Positions 16,292 to 25,128 of a DNA stretch of 64,000 nt are shown here, one piece after another. Each line of letters opens with the position of its first letter. Position 1 is the first letter of the stretch. The DNA lies in NCBI RefSeq assembly GCF_017086365.1, contig NZ_CP070969.1, positions 6,209,878 to 6,273,877 on the forward strand, written 5' to 3'. The DNA comes from Paenibacillus tianjinensis. GTDB taxonomy: Bacteria; Bacillota; Bacilli; Paenibacillales; Paenibacillaceae. The notes under the pieces are model-generated. The model had not been told where the DNA came from and did no database searches. It saw only the letters and a program-made list of their open reading frames with translations. The position numbers and the translations under genes are program-made.

Positions 16292-18091
16292 TCATTCCCC
16301 GGGGGCTGCACTCATAAACGCGCTTGGCCGATCCAGCTCATACAGCTTGCGGTAGCGCGGTTCCCTGTCCATTAGCTCGGCATGGGTGCCGCGCATTTCC
16401 ACCTGGCCGTGCTCCATAAAAATCACTTCATCCATTTGTTCTGCGCCTACCAGATGATGTGTGACCCAGATCAGCGTCTTGCCTGCCATCGCCTCGAACA
16501 TGGTGGCCAGCAGCTCGCGCTCCGTGCGCGGGTCAAGGCCTACCGTCGGCTCATCAAGTACAACCACCGGCGTATTCTGCAGCAGAATCCGGGCCAGGGC
16601 TATCCGCTGGCGTTCGCCGCCGGAGAAACGCTGCCCGGCTTCGCGTACCGGAGTGTTGTAGCCTTCGGGCAGCGAAGAGATCAGCGTATCCAGCTTCGCC
16701 AGGGCTGCCGCCTGCTTGACCGCTTCCTCCGAGGCTTCCGGGTTACCGAGCCGGATGTTGTTCGCCACCGTAGTGTCGAACAGATGCGGGCTCTGATTCA
16801 GCACGGCAATGAGCTGCGGGATCCGCTCACCGTAAGCGGCTGCGTCAACTCCGTTAATCGTTGCCGAGCCGACGGTTGGCGTGATCACGCCCTGCACGAC
16901 CTTCAGCAGCGTGGATTTGCCGGCTCCGCTGCGGCCGATGACCGCAATCTTCCGGCCCTGCGGAATGCTGAGGCTCAGATTCTGGATGGACCAGTCATCA
17001 CCCGCTGCATAGCGGTAACCTGCAGACTTCAGTTCGATATGGGTCTGACCGGAGGCCTGAATCTTCTTAACTGCGGCCGTGGCCAGAGCCGCAGCTTCCG
17101 CACTCTTGGCCTCTGCCGCTGCATGCGGCACGGCATCCTTCGCTGCTTCCACACCGTTCAAGCGTTCCAGGGAATTGCGGTACTGCGGAATTTTCTCAAC
17201 GGCGTCGGAAACGGGCAGGAAGGCATCCGCTACAGGGAACACCACCAGCACGAACGCTGCAATCAGCGTTCCGGCAATCGCGCCGTCCGCAAATTGTCCC
17301 GCCGCCCAGTAGAGCATGGACAGCACGCCAAGTCCGACAATGGCCTGGCCGATGAACATGCGCAGGCGCGACCAGCTGCGGAGCGCCCCGTCGGTGCGGG
17401 CGACTTTGTTCTCATCCGCCTCATACGTTGCCACGAACTGTGCCTGCCGTCCGCTGATCATCCAGTCGCCCATCCCGAGCACGGCATCGGTCAGCTTCTG
17501 GTAGAGCCGGTTGCGCTCCTGCTTCACCTGCCGCTGGCGGCTTTGCGTCAGCAGCAGCGAGATCAGCGGCAGCACGACTACCAGCACCAGCATATACAGC
17601 CCCATCAGGAGGGCAAAGGCCAAATCGAACGTACCGAGTGAAATCACCGCTGCCGCATAGATCAGCAGCGCGATAATACTCGGAAATACGGTGCGCAAAT
17701 ATACATTTTGCAGATACTCAATGTCGTCGGCCAGCATCCCGAGAATATCTCCGGTGCGGAAGCGGGAAGACAGGAAGAGCGCCTGCGGCTCCAGAATGTT
17801 GTACAGCCGGATACGCATCTTCGAGAGGATCCGCAGAATGGTATCGTGGCCTACCAGCCGCTCCACATAGTGGATGACTGCGCGGCTTGTCCCGAAGGTG
17901 CGCACACCGACAATCGGCACATAGATCATTAGAATATTCTCCGGCGGTATGGAGGCTTTGGAGATCAGGAAGCCCGAGGTGTACATCAGGGACGAAGCCG
18001 AGAAGACCGTCAGCGCCCCCAGGGCAATGATCAGCAGAAACCGCCAGAAATAAGCAGAGGCATAGGGAGCAAACCATCCTTCACGTTTCAA
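16292..18091 (-). CDS. cydC: Thiol reductant ABC exporter subunit CydC
   Basis: This 599-residue half-transporter has six N-terminal membrane helices (about residues 15-300) and a C-terminal ATPase with Walker A IGRSGAGKSTLLK (about 386-398), signature FSGGERQRIALARIL and Walker B VVVLDEPTVGLD. With CydD it exports glutathione/cysteine-type reductants or haem-related compounds needed for cytochrome bd assembly. The linker (about 310-345) is Ala/Lys/Glu-rich and low in complexity. The start overlaps the cydD stop by four bases. It is the last gene of cydABDC. Confidence 0.95.
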   Translation of the reverse strand: MKREGWFAPYASAYFWRFLLIIALGALTVFSASSLMYTSGFLISKASIPPENILMIYVPIVGVRTFGTSRAVIHYVERLVGHDTILRILSKMRIRLYNILEPQALFLSSRFRTGDILGMLADDIEYLQNVYLRTVFPSIIALLIYAAAVISLGTFDLAFALLMGLYMLVLVVVLPLISLLLTQSRQRQVKQERNRLYQKLTDAVLGMGDWMISGRQAQFVATYEADENKVARTDGALRSWSRLRMFIGQAIVGLGVLSMLYWAAGQFADGAIAGTLIAAFVLVVFPVADAFLPVSDAVEKIPQYRNSLERLNGVEAAKDAVPHAAAEAKSAEAAALATAAVKKIQASGQTHIELKSAGYRYAAGDDWSIQNLSLSIPQGRKIAVIGRSGAGKSTLLKVVQGVITPTVGSATINGVDAAAYGERIPQLIAVLNQSPHLFDTTVANNIRLGNPEASEEAVKQAAALAKLDTLISSLPEGYNTPVREAGQRFSGGERQRIALARILLQNTPVVVLDEPTVGLDPRTERELLATMFEAMAGKTLIWVTHHLVGAEQMDEVIFMEHGQVEMRGTHAELMDREPRYRKLYELDRPSAFMSAAPGE

Positions 18092-19845
18092 TGGATTCCC
18101 TCCAGTTGACTTTGAATAAGCTCAGAATAGGCACCCTTGCGCTCGATCAGCTCACGGTGCGTACCAACCTCAGCTACCTTGCCCTTCTGCATCACGATAA
18201 TCAGATCCATGTCCATCATCCAGTGCAGCCGGTGGGTCGCCAGGAACACGAGTTTCCCCTCAAACAGCGGAAGCATCGTTTCCTTAAGCTCATATTCAGT
18301 CTCAATATCAAGATGGGCCGTCGGCTCATCGAGCAGCATCACCGGACGGCTGCTCAGCAGTGCCCGGGCCAGCGCAACCCGCTGTTCCTGCCCGCCGCTG
18401 AGTGAGCGTCCGCCGCCGCCAATCATTTCATCCAGTCCGTTCGGAAGGGACGAGACAAGCTTCGATAATCCGGCCGCCTCTACTACCGAAGCCACGTCTT
18501 CCATGGACGCCTCCGGATAATAGAACCGTACATTATCGGCCAGCGTTCCGCTGAAGATATACGGCTGCTGCGGAATATACGCAGTCTGTCTGCGCCATTC
18601 CTCATCGGTCAGCGCACTGACCCGGTTCCCGTTAATGACGATGCTGCCGGAGGTAGGGTGCAGGAAGCCGCCCAGAATATCGACCAGCGTCGATTTGCCG
18701 GCCCCGCTCTCTCCGATAATGCCAATTTTCACGGCGCCTGTCACTCCCAGGCTCACTTCTGCCAGCGAAGAACTCCCATCCGCTTCATATTGGACGCCTA
18801 TCTGCTCAAGCTTCAGCACACTGTCCGGCTTCCAGCCGAACGTCCCTGACTGAAGCGGCTGAACAGCCTTATTCCCGTCAGCCTCGAGGGCCACGGCCTT
18901 GACGGTTTCCCGGTCGATGATATCCTTCATCGCTTCTCCGGCTTCTTTCCCGTCCAGGGTTGCATGGAAGTCAGCACCCACCAGCCTAACCGGCAGGAAA
19001 TATTCAGGTGCCAGAATCAGAATCGTCAGCCCGGTGACCAGGGTCATCTCCTCATTAACCAGCCGCAGGCCGAGGCTTACGGCGACGGACGCAACAGACA
19101 GCATCGTGAAGAAGTCCATTGCGAACGAAGACAGAAAAGCTACGCGCAGCGTACGCATTGTAGCCGAGCGGTACCGGTCGCTGACAGCAGCAATGCTCTC
19201 GCTATGACTACGGCTGCGTCCAAGAAACTTCAGCGTCTCCAGCCCCCGCAGCGAATCCACAAAGTGGTTGGAGAGCGTCCGGTACGATTTCAGCTGGCGG
19301 TCCATCTGCTTGCGGGCCGTCATCCCAATCAGAATCATAAAGACAATGATGATCGGCATCGTTAAGGTCAGAATGACCCCGCTTGATGTATCCAGCGTAT
19401 AGATATACACGAGCAGCAGCCACGGCGTAACACCCATGCCCACCATGCGTGGAATAATCAGTTCAAGGTACGTACGGAACTTGGTTACCCCTTCAAGTAC
19501 AATGGTAACCAGTGTCCCCGTTCCCCGGTCACCTGCCAGCCTTGGCCCCAGCTCGAACAGCTTGTCCATCATTTGTCTCCGCATACTGCTGCCGGTATTC
19601 TCCGCAAAACGGTAAGAAACCCGGCTCATCAGCATCGCGCAGGCATGGCGCACAAGAAACGCAAGAAGGAACAAGAGCATAGTCGCCCCTTGTTCCTTCA
19701 GCGGTTCTCCCGCAAACAGCGCAGAGACTACCTCTGCCAGCGATTTCGCCAGCAGCAGTATGGACAAGCTTTGCACCAGGGTAAGGAAGCCTACGATCAG
19801 AAAGACCGGCTTAACTCCTTTGTACCCAAGCAAATTTTTATCCAT
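18088..19845 (-). CDS. cydD: Thiol reductant ABC exporter subunit CydD
   Basis: This 585-residue half-transporter is the heterodimer partner of CydC. Six membrane helices occupy roughly residues 15-300. The ATPase has Walker A IGESGAGKSTLVD, signature LSGGQEQRVALARALL and Walker B VMLLDEPTAHLD. ATG and the cydB stop share one base (TAATG), so translation is coupled. The sequence upstream of the ATPase core resembles CydD rather than CydC; Bacillus naming of the two subunits is sometimes swapped. Confidence 0.95.
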   Translation of the reverse strand: MDKNLLGYKGVKPVFLIVGFLTLVQSLSILLLAKSLAEVVSALFAGEPLKEQGATMLLFLLAFLVRHACAMLMSRVSYRFAENTGSSMRRQMMDKLFELGPRLAGDRGTGTLVTIVLEGVTKFRTYLELIIPRMVGMGVTPWLLLVYIYTLDTSSGVILTLTMPIIIVFMILIGMTARKQMDRQLKSYRTLSNHFVDSLRGLETLKFLGRSRSHSESIAAVSDRYRSATMRTLRVAFLSSFAMDFFTMLSVASVAVSLGLRLVNEEMTLVTGLTILILAPEYFLPVRLVGADFHATLDGKEAGEAMKDIIDRETVKAVALEADGNKAVQPLQSGTFGWKPDSVLKLEQIGVQYEADGSSSLAEVSLGVTGAVKIGIIGESGAGKSTLVDILGGFLHPTSGSIVINGNRVSALTDEEWRRQTAYIPQQPYIFSGTLADNVRFYYPEASMEDVASVVEAAGLSKLVSSLPNGLDEMIGGGGRSLSGGQEQRVALARALLSSRPVMLLDEPTAHLDIETEYELKETMLPLFEGKLVFLATHRLHWMMDMDLIIVMQKGKVAEVGTHRELIERKGAYSELIQSQLEGIH

Positions 19846-20861
19846 TAGTATTCAAGATGCTCCTTCTCGTGAACCCGTTTGTGGAAGATGAAATAACTCC
19901 AAATCTGATAGCCGAGCACGAACGGCAGCAGTGACAGTGCCACAATGGTCATAACCTTCAGTGAATAATGTCCGGATGCAGCATTCGTAATCGTCAAGTT
20001 GAACGCCGAATCAATCGAGCTGATCATCACCCGCGGGAACAATCCGACGAAGACCGAAAGCACCGACAGAGCCATTACCGCTCCCGTCATGCCGAAAGCC
20101 CACCCGTCTTTCTTAATACTCATGAAATAACCGGACAGTACATAAGCGGCAATCCCCAGAACTACCAGCACCAGCAGCAGGGCTCCGCGTTGTTCAAATA
20201 CATCTGTCATGAAATAAGTCATGATTACAAAAGCAAGGAGCAATGCAGCCAGCGGAAGCAGCAGCTTCTGGGCCAGCTTGCGTGCCCGTACCTGCAGATC
20301 GCCAACGGTGCGCAGCGTAGTGAACATGAGCCCATGCACCAGGCAGAGCATGACTACCGTGAGTCCGGCTACTACTGTATAACCATTTACGATATCGAAG
20401 AATCCGGCATACATCTGCATATCCCCGTCAATCGGCAGCCCTTTGATGAAACTGGCGAATACAACGGCAAGCAGGAAAGGCGGCAGGAAGCTTCCGAAGA
20501 AAATGCAGGCGTCCCAGGTTCTTTTCCAGGCCAGCGAATCGCGTTTGCCTCTGAATTCAAAGGCTACACCGCGGGCAATCAGCGCCAGCAGGGCGAAGAC
20601 GAACGGAATATAGAATCCGCTGAACAGCGTGGCATACCAGTTCGGGAAGGCGGCGAACATCGCCCCTGCCCCTGTCAGCAGCCATACCTCGTTGGCATCC
20701 CAGAAAGGTCCGATCGAGTTGATCAGCACCCGGCGCTCCGTATCATTCTTGGCCAGGATCTGTGTTTCCATTCCTACGCCGAAGTCAAAGCCTTCCAGAA
20801 AGAAGAATCCGATAAATAAGACCGCAATCAGCACAAACCATAATTCATTAAGAGAAAGCAT
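19845..20861 (-). CDS. cydB: Cytochrome bd ubiquinol/menaquinol oxidase subunit II
   Basis: This 338-residue subunit II of the bd-type terminal oxidase starts MLSLNELWFVLIAVLFIGFFFLEGFDFGVG, the typical N-terminal helix with the conserved FLEGFDFG. It has about eight to nine membrane helices and a short basic C-terminus. The ATG at 20861 follows AGGAGGGAACAACGC and lies 14 bases inside the end of cydA, which makes the in-frame upstream extension unlikely. With CydA it forms the high-affinity oxygen-reducing quinol oxidase. Confidence 0.96.
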   Translation of the reverse strand: MLSLNELWFVLIAVLFIGFFFLEGFDFGVGMETQILAKNDTERRVLINSIGPFWDANEVWLLTGAGAMFAAFPNWYATLFSGFYIPFVFALLALIARGVAFEFRGKRDSLAWKRTWDACIFFGSFLPPFLLAVVFASFIKGLPIDGDMQMYAGFFDIVNGYTVVAGLTVVMLCLVHGLMFTTLRTVGDLQVRARKLAQKLLLPLAALLLAFVIMTYFMTDVFEQRGALLLVLVVLGIAAYVLSGYFMSIKKDGWAFGMTGAVMALSVLSVFVGLFPRVMISSIDSAFNLTITNAASGHYSLKVMTIVALSLLPFVLGYQIWSYFIFHKRVHEKEHLEY

Positions 20862-22254
20862 GCGTTGTTCCCTCCTTGCTATACGGATCATGTGATTCAC
20901 CGTGATCGTGATCCATGTGATAAGGGCCTTTTTTGATAACTTTGACAAACAAACCGATCAATACAAGACCCAATATGGCATAAATGGCGTTAAAAGTAAT
21001 TACCGAGAACAGGATCGAACCCGCCGAAACGTTAGGTGATACACTGTCTTCTGTCGTCATTAGGCCAAATACAGTCCAAGGCTGACGTCCGATTTCGGTC
21101 ATAATCCAGCCCGCAGTATTAGCGATTGGCGGAAGCAAGAGCCCCCAGAACATGAACCGCATAAACCAGGTATTCGGACGTTCCATCTTTTTACGCCACA
21201 TCAGATACATTGCATACAGACCAAGGACGACCATGAGCGAGCCTGCAACAACCATGATCCGGAAGCTCCAGAACGTAGTGCGTACAGGCGGGATATAATT
21301 CCCGGGACCATACTGTTGTTCATATTCAGCCTGCAGGGTATTCATCCCCTTGACGCTGCCTGAGAATTCACTGTAGGAGAGGAAACTCAGCAGGTAAGGA
21401 ATCTTGATTTCCCCGGAATTCACCTTATTAACAGGATCGATAAAAGCAGTGACCGTCCATGCCCCCGGGTCTCCACTGTCTTCCCAGAGTCCTTCAGAAG
21501 CGGCCATTTTCATTGGCTGTGTTTCCACCAGGTACTGTGCCTGAGCATGTCCGGCAACGGCTACACCCACCGAAGAGACGATACCGACAATCGCCGCAAT
21601 TTCGAACGATCTTCTAAAGAAAGCCACATCCTGCTTCTTCAGCATTTTATATGCACTGATACCGGTCACCAGGAACGCGCCCGTTGCATAGGCGGCGAGC
21701 AGGGTATGCGGTAATTCAACCAGCAATTGTCCATTTGTAATCAGCGCCAGGAAATCATTCATCTCAGCGCGGCCATTATTCATTGCAAAGCCGACAGGGT
21801 GCTGCATAAAAGAGTTCGCTGTGAGAATCCAGAACGCCGACAGGGTAGTCCCCAGTGCAACCATCCAGATCGCCAGCAGGTGAATCTTCTTGGAAACCTT
21901 GTCCCAGCCAAAAATCCATAATCCGATAAACGTGGATTCCAGGAAGAAGGCCAGCAGCGCTTCAATCGCCAGCGGTGCTCCGAACACGTCACCGACAAAG
22001 CGTGAATAGTCCGACCAGTTCATTCCGAACTGGAACTCCTGCAGAATTCCTGTTACTACACCCACTGCGAAGTTAATCAGGAAAAGCTTCCCCCAGAACT
22101 GCGCCATTCTTTTGTACTCTTCATTGCCTTTTCTGACGTACATCGTTTCCATAATCGCAATCAGCAGTGCCAGACCAATCGACACCGGTACAAAGAAATA
22201 ATGAAAGATCGTCGTCGACGCAAATTGTATACGCGACAGCATTACTGTATCCAT
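20848..22254 (-). CDS. cydA: Cytochrome bd oxidase subunit I
   Basis: This 468-residue catalytic subunit binds haems b558, b595 and d. The His in the first helix (SRIQFASTTIFHYFF), the conserved GRQPW (in TEIGRQPWTVFG, near residue 395) and the FWGKLFLINFAVGVVTG helix are visible. The quinol loop is the short Bacillus-type Q loop. The ATG at 22254 follows AAGGGGAGAAAT. Its promoter is flanked by two TGTGA-N6-TCACA palindromes, so expression should rise at low oxygen or high NADH. Confidence 0.97.
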   Translation of the reverse strand: MDTVMLSRIQFASTTIFHYFFVPVSIGLALLIAIMETMYVRKGNEEYKRMAQFWGKLFLINFAVGVVTGILQEFQFGMNWSDYSRFVGDVFGAPLAIEALLAFFLESTFIGLWIFGWDKVSKKIHLLAIWMVALGTTLSAFWILTANSFMQHPVGFAMNNGRAEMNDFLALITNGQLLVELPHTLLAAYATGAFLVTGISAYKMLKKQDVAFFRRSFEIAAIVGIVSSVGVAVAGHAQAQYLVETQPMKMAASEGLWEDSGDPGAWTVTAFIDPVNKVNSGEIKIPYLLSFLSYSEFSGSVKGMNTLQAEYEQQYGPGNYIPPVRTTFWSFRIMVVAGSLMVVLGLYAMYLMWRKKMERPNTWFMRFMFWGLLLPPIANTAGWIMTEIGRQPWTVFGLMTTEDSVSPNVSAGSILFSVITFNAIYAILGLVLIGLFVKVIKKGPYHMDHDHGESHDPYSKEGTTHAFS

Positions 22255-22316
22255 ATTTCTCCCCTTCCTTCTCCCCATTCATTACATCTATTCTGTCAAA
22301 AATTTAAGCATCACAG

Positions 22317-22385
22317 TGTGACAATAATCACATTATACACCCCGTTTGGCGCTAAAATTCAATAAATTTGTGACAAATATCACAA
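22317..22385 (-). promoter_or_regulatory. cydA promoter with two Rex/Fnr-type operators
   Basis: On the minus strand TTGAAT (22357-22362) and a perfect TATAAT (22332-22337) form the promoter, with a long 19-base spacer. TTGTGACAAATATCACAA (22368-22385) lies just upstream of the -35. TGTGA-CAATAA-TCACA (22317-22332) runs from the -10 over the transcription start. The upstream copy fits the extended Rex box TTGTGA-N6-TCACAA. Both also fit the TGTGA-N6-TCACA consensus of Fnr-type regulators, so the protein cannot be named from sequence alone. Confidence 0.75.
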
Positions 22386-22411
22386 TATTACACCCAGAAA
22401 GCAAAAAAAAT

Positions 22412-22430
22412 AAGACGGTTTCACCGTCTT
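22412..22430 (-). terminator. Terminator after ydjO
   Basis: AAGACGG-TGAAA-CCGTCTT is followed on the minus strand by ATTTTTTTTG. A textbook intrinsic terminator. Confidence 0.9.
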
Positions 22431-22477
22431 GGATTTGTTCATCGTTCTATATTAAGCTTGACTCATAAAGGCATTGG

Positions 22478-22708
22478 TCAGGTAATGGAAATACCCTTCT
22501 TCAATGATTTTAGATCGCCATTGGAATTAAGCAGTTGCGGTAGCATCTTCATACTGCGGACCATTGGGGCATGACAGAGACGGCAAGAAGGCGCATGTTC
22601 AAATGCGAAATTGTCCCTCATCCATCCATTGCAACCATCATTGGTACAGGCCCAAATTGCGGTATTTTCTTCCGGTACTTCCTCCATAGGCTTCTTCCGG
22701 TAGTTCAT
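22478..22708 (-). CDS. ydjO: YdjO-like cold-inducible zinc-ribbon protein
   Basis: This 76-residue protein carries a CTNDGCNGW pair and a CRLC pair (about residues 21-26 and 42-45), the four-cysteine pattern of the YdjO family. In Bacillus subtilis ydjO is induced by cold; the molecular role is unknown. The AIWACTNDGCNGWMRDNFAF segment is the most conserved part. GGGAGGAACGGCA precedes the ATG. It lies beside a cold-shock domain gene on the same strand, which fits shared conditions of expression. Confidence 0.85.
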   Translation of the reverse strand: MNYRKKPMEEVPEENTAIWACTNDGCNGWMRDNFAFEHAPSCRLCHAPMVRSMKMLPQLLNSNGDLKSLKKGISIT

Positions 22709-22870
22709 TGCCGTTCCTCCCTTCCTTTATGTCACATGCCTGAGAAACAAGTAAAAAAGCATCTAACGATGCTCTTACAGGGTGCTGACAAATCCTTCGT
22801 TAGCGTTATTCCTCTGCTAAGATCAGGCTGTATTTGCGATGGTGAAGTTCGGTCTGATCTTTATAAAAAA

Positions 22871-22904
22871 AGACCGTCCCAACTTACAAAAGCGGGGACG
22901 GTGC
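22871..22904 (-). terminator. Terminator after the cold-shock gene
   Basis: ACCGTCCCC and GGGACGGT arms enclose about 13 bases; CTTTTTTTATAAA follows on the minus strand. Confidence 0.85.
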
Positions 22905-22912
22905 TTCTATTA

Positions 22913-23113
22913 TTACAGTTTTACAACGTTTTCGGCTTGTGGTCCACGGTTGCCTTGAACAACGTTGAATTCAACGCGTTGGCCTTCGTCCAAAGTTTTG
23001 AATCCTTCGCCAGTGATAGCGGAGAAGTGTACGAATACGTCGCTTCCGCCTTCAACTTCGATGAATCCGAATCCTTTTTCTGCGTTGAACCATTTAACTG
23101 TACCTGTTTGCAT
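22913..23113 (-). CDS. Cold-shock domain protein (CspA/CspB family)
   Basis: This 66-residue single cold-shock domain has RNP1 KGFGFIEV (about residues 15-22) and RNP2 VFVHF (about 28-32), the aromatic patches that bind single-stranded RNA and DNA. It acts as an RNA chaperone and antiterminator. The ATG at 23113 follows GGAGGTAACACAC. The transcript probably begins near 23248 and has a leader of about 135 bases containing a long hairpin, as is typical of cold-regulated csp genes. Confidence 0.95.
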   Translation of the reverse strand: MQTGTVKWFNAEKGFGFIEVEGGSDVFVHFSAITGEGFKTLDEGQRVEFNVVQGNRGPQAENVVKL

Positions 23114-23173
23114 GTGTGTTACCTCCACAAATTTAAATTAATATGTTCTTTTTATCTTCAAACAAAGAAAAAA

Positions 23174-23227
23174 TTCACACATTGAAAAAGGTTGTTATTC
23201 CATATGACAGCCCTTTTCAATGTGAAA
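23174..23227 (-). promoter_or_regulatory. Long hairpin in the cold-shock gene leader
   Basis: On the minus strand TTCACATTGAAAAGGG pairs with CCTTTTTCAATGTGTGAA across a loop of about 19 bases, and GAATTTTTTCTTTG follows. The structure therefore looks like an intrinsic terminator placed 60 bases before the start codon. A temperature-dependent attenuator or RNA switch is inferred. Confidence 0.6.
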
Positions 23228-23255
23228 ATTAGGTATCAAATGTATGATTATTCTC

Positions 23256-23284
23256 ATGTTACCACACCCGCGGAACAAAGGCAA
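23256..23284 (-). promoter_or_regulatory. Promoter of the cold-shock gene
   Basis: TTGCCT (23279-23284) and TAACAT (23256-23261) are separated by 17 bases on the minus strand. Transcription would start near 23248. Confidence 0.55.
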
Positions 23285-23499
23285 GCTGGCTTATCCGAAA
23301 TTCTCCGTTTTTTCCCTTATAAGGAGTACTTACCAATGTAAGGGCTGCCAGTCTACATATAAAGGAAAATTCCGCACTGTATCATTCATTACCCACATCA
23401 ATTCAGGCTGAAACGGTGCCGTCCCAAAAAAATATCAGGACGGCCAAGCCGCTTCCTTTTTCATGACTGCCTTTTCATTATATACAGCTGCTCCGGCTT
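23285..23499. other. Intergenic stretch between htrC and the cold-shock gene
   Basis: No gene is seen. A GCCGTCC/GGACGGC inverted repeat around 23428-23455 has an A/T-rich loop. Its left arm with the preceding GAAACGG resembles half of the REP-like elements at 62895 and 63058. Confidence 0.4.
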
Positions 23500-24750
23500 T
23501 TATTCCTCCGGTTTCTCAAGAAGTTTCACCGTAACCTGATTCACTTCACCATTCCGGTAATACGTGATTTTCAGCTCGTCACCGATCTTGGTCTGCTCAT
23601 AAAGATATTTACGCAGCGAAAGAGTTGATGTAATCGGCTGATCATTAAACTTCGTAATCACGTCGTTGAACTGAAGGCCTGCAGCCTGTGCCGGTCCCAC
23701 AGCATCGAGTACGACTACACCGTCTTTTACAGATGTCGGAAGATTCAGTTCCTTAACCTGATCCTCTGCAAGCGGTACATAGGGATTATTGAGATCTACC
23801 GAATAGACACCCAAGTAAGAACGGGATATTTTACCGTTAGCTGCCAGCTCATCGGCTGTCTCCATCACATGGTTAGCCGGAATGGCAAATCCGAGTCCTT
23901 CCACGCCGGTATCAGAGATTTTCATCGTATTGATCCCGATCACCTTGCCGTCCAGATCAACAAGAGCGCCGCCGCTGTTGCCTTCGTTAATCGCTGCATC
24001 CGTCTGGATGACTTCCTGCTCCCAATCATAGACACCGTCCTGATTCAGCGATACGGGAATCGTCCGCTCCGTGTAGCTCACAATGCCTGAGGTCAGGGTG
24101 TCGCCAAGACCCAGCGGATTGCCTATCGCAATAACCGTCTCGCCAAGCCGCAGCTTGGAGGAATCACCGATCTGGGCTACAGTCGTAATACCCTCGGCAT
24201 CCATGGACAGCACAGCAATATCCGTCACCTTATCTGCTCCGACCAGAGTAGCTTTGTGCGTCACACCGTCCACCGTTACGACTTCCAGCTTGCCCGTACC
24301 TTCAATAACATGATTATTCGTAATGATAAAGGCCTTATTATCGTCTTTCTTATAGATAACTCCCGAACCGAGTGCAGACTCATCGAGAATATTGAGTTCC
24401 TTATTATCTTCCTTATGGTTAATGATGCTTACAACCGCAGGGCGTACCAGTGCCGCAGCCTGAATAATCCGGTCATAAGGATCTCCGCTGCTTGCGGTTA
24501 CCTTCTGGTTCACATTCTGTGTCTGGGCTCCGCTCTCTTCTGTTAGCTGACCTGTAACAAGACTGAATAATAGAACCGCAACAACCGCACTGACTACAGA
24601 GCTGATAACGGATACCTGCCACGTTGCCAGGCTCCTCCGGGTTTTGTGCACCGTCCATTTCCGGCTGGTGAACACCTTGGAATTCTCCTGCTCTCTACTT
24701 TTGCGGCGTGACACTTTGGTTGAATAGAAATCATCATCGAACAATCCCAC
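23500..24750 (-). CDS. htrC: HtrA/DegP-like serine protease (S1C family)
   Basis: This 416-residue membrane-anchored protease has a basic cytosolic N-terminus (residues 1-44), one membrane segment (about 46-66), a trypsin-like domain and a C-terminal PDZ domain (about 310-405). The catalytic triad is visible as His in ITNNHVIEG (about 145), Asp in TDIAVLSMD (about 178) and Ser in NEGNSGGALVD (about 260). It degrades misfolded proteins at the outer face of the membrane. The start is GTG after AGAGGATGTACGG. It corresponds to the htrA-type gene that follows walJ in Bacillus (yyxA/htrC), here separated from walJ by an opposing small gene. Confidence 0.95.
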   Translation of the reverse strand: MGLFDDDFYSTKVSRRKSREQENSKVFTSRKWTVHKTRRSLATWQVSVISSVVSAVVAVLLFSLVTGQLTEESGAQTQNVNQKVTASSGDPYDRIIQAAALVRPAVVSIINHKEDNKELNILDESALGSGVIYKKDDNKAFIITNNHVIEGTGKLEVVTVDGVTHKATLVGADKVTDIAVLSMDAEGITTVAQIGDSSKLRLGETVIAIGNPLGLGDTLTSGIVSYTERTIPVSLNQDGVYDWEQEVIQTDAAINEGNSGGALVDLDGKVIGINTMKISDTGVEGLGFAIPANHVMETADELAANGKISRSYLGVYSVDLNNPYVPLAEDQVKELNLPTSVKDGVVVLDAVGPAQAAGLQFNDVITKFNDQPITSTLSLRKYLYEQTKIGDELKITYYRNGEVNQVTVKLLEKPEE

Positions 24751-25128
24751 CCGTACATCCTCTCCCCTCTATTGCTAACTGCATTCAAGACCTGAACGCC
24801 AAGCAACCACGCCCGAGCTTATTGCTGTATCTCTTAGACTCCAGGAAGTGCTAAAAGGTTTCACTTTATTCATTCACCACAATAGTGTGAGTTGTAAGCG
24901 CAAGGGGTCTTTTGATTCTTGCAACATATCAGAATAATAAGCAAGTCTCAGGAATATTTTGCAACTTAAAAGACTACAATAATAGAAGTGCTGCTCACGA
25001 CAAACGCTTAATCCGTTCAATATAATTGTATCACACGCCGGGGCACCGCCCACGATTTTTCTGCTGCAAAATGCATGCAAATTTTTAACAGGTGGAGCAT
25101 TAGTTACAGCCGAAAAGGAGGAAATCAC
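24751..25128. other. Divergent promoter region of htrC and the 68-residue gene
   Basis: It is AT-rich and holds a TATAAT at 25021-25026 on the plus strand that could serve the small gene. No further gene is seen. Confidence 0.4.

Noticed and set aside
16382..17641. A 419-codon open frame antisense to cydC
   Set aside because: It has the His/Arg/Gln-rich composition of a GC-rich shadow frame, no ribosome site, and cydC is certain.
19968..20819. A 283-codon open frame antisense to cydB
   Set aside because: Shadow frame of a well conserved gene; no ribosome site or recognisable domain.
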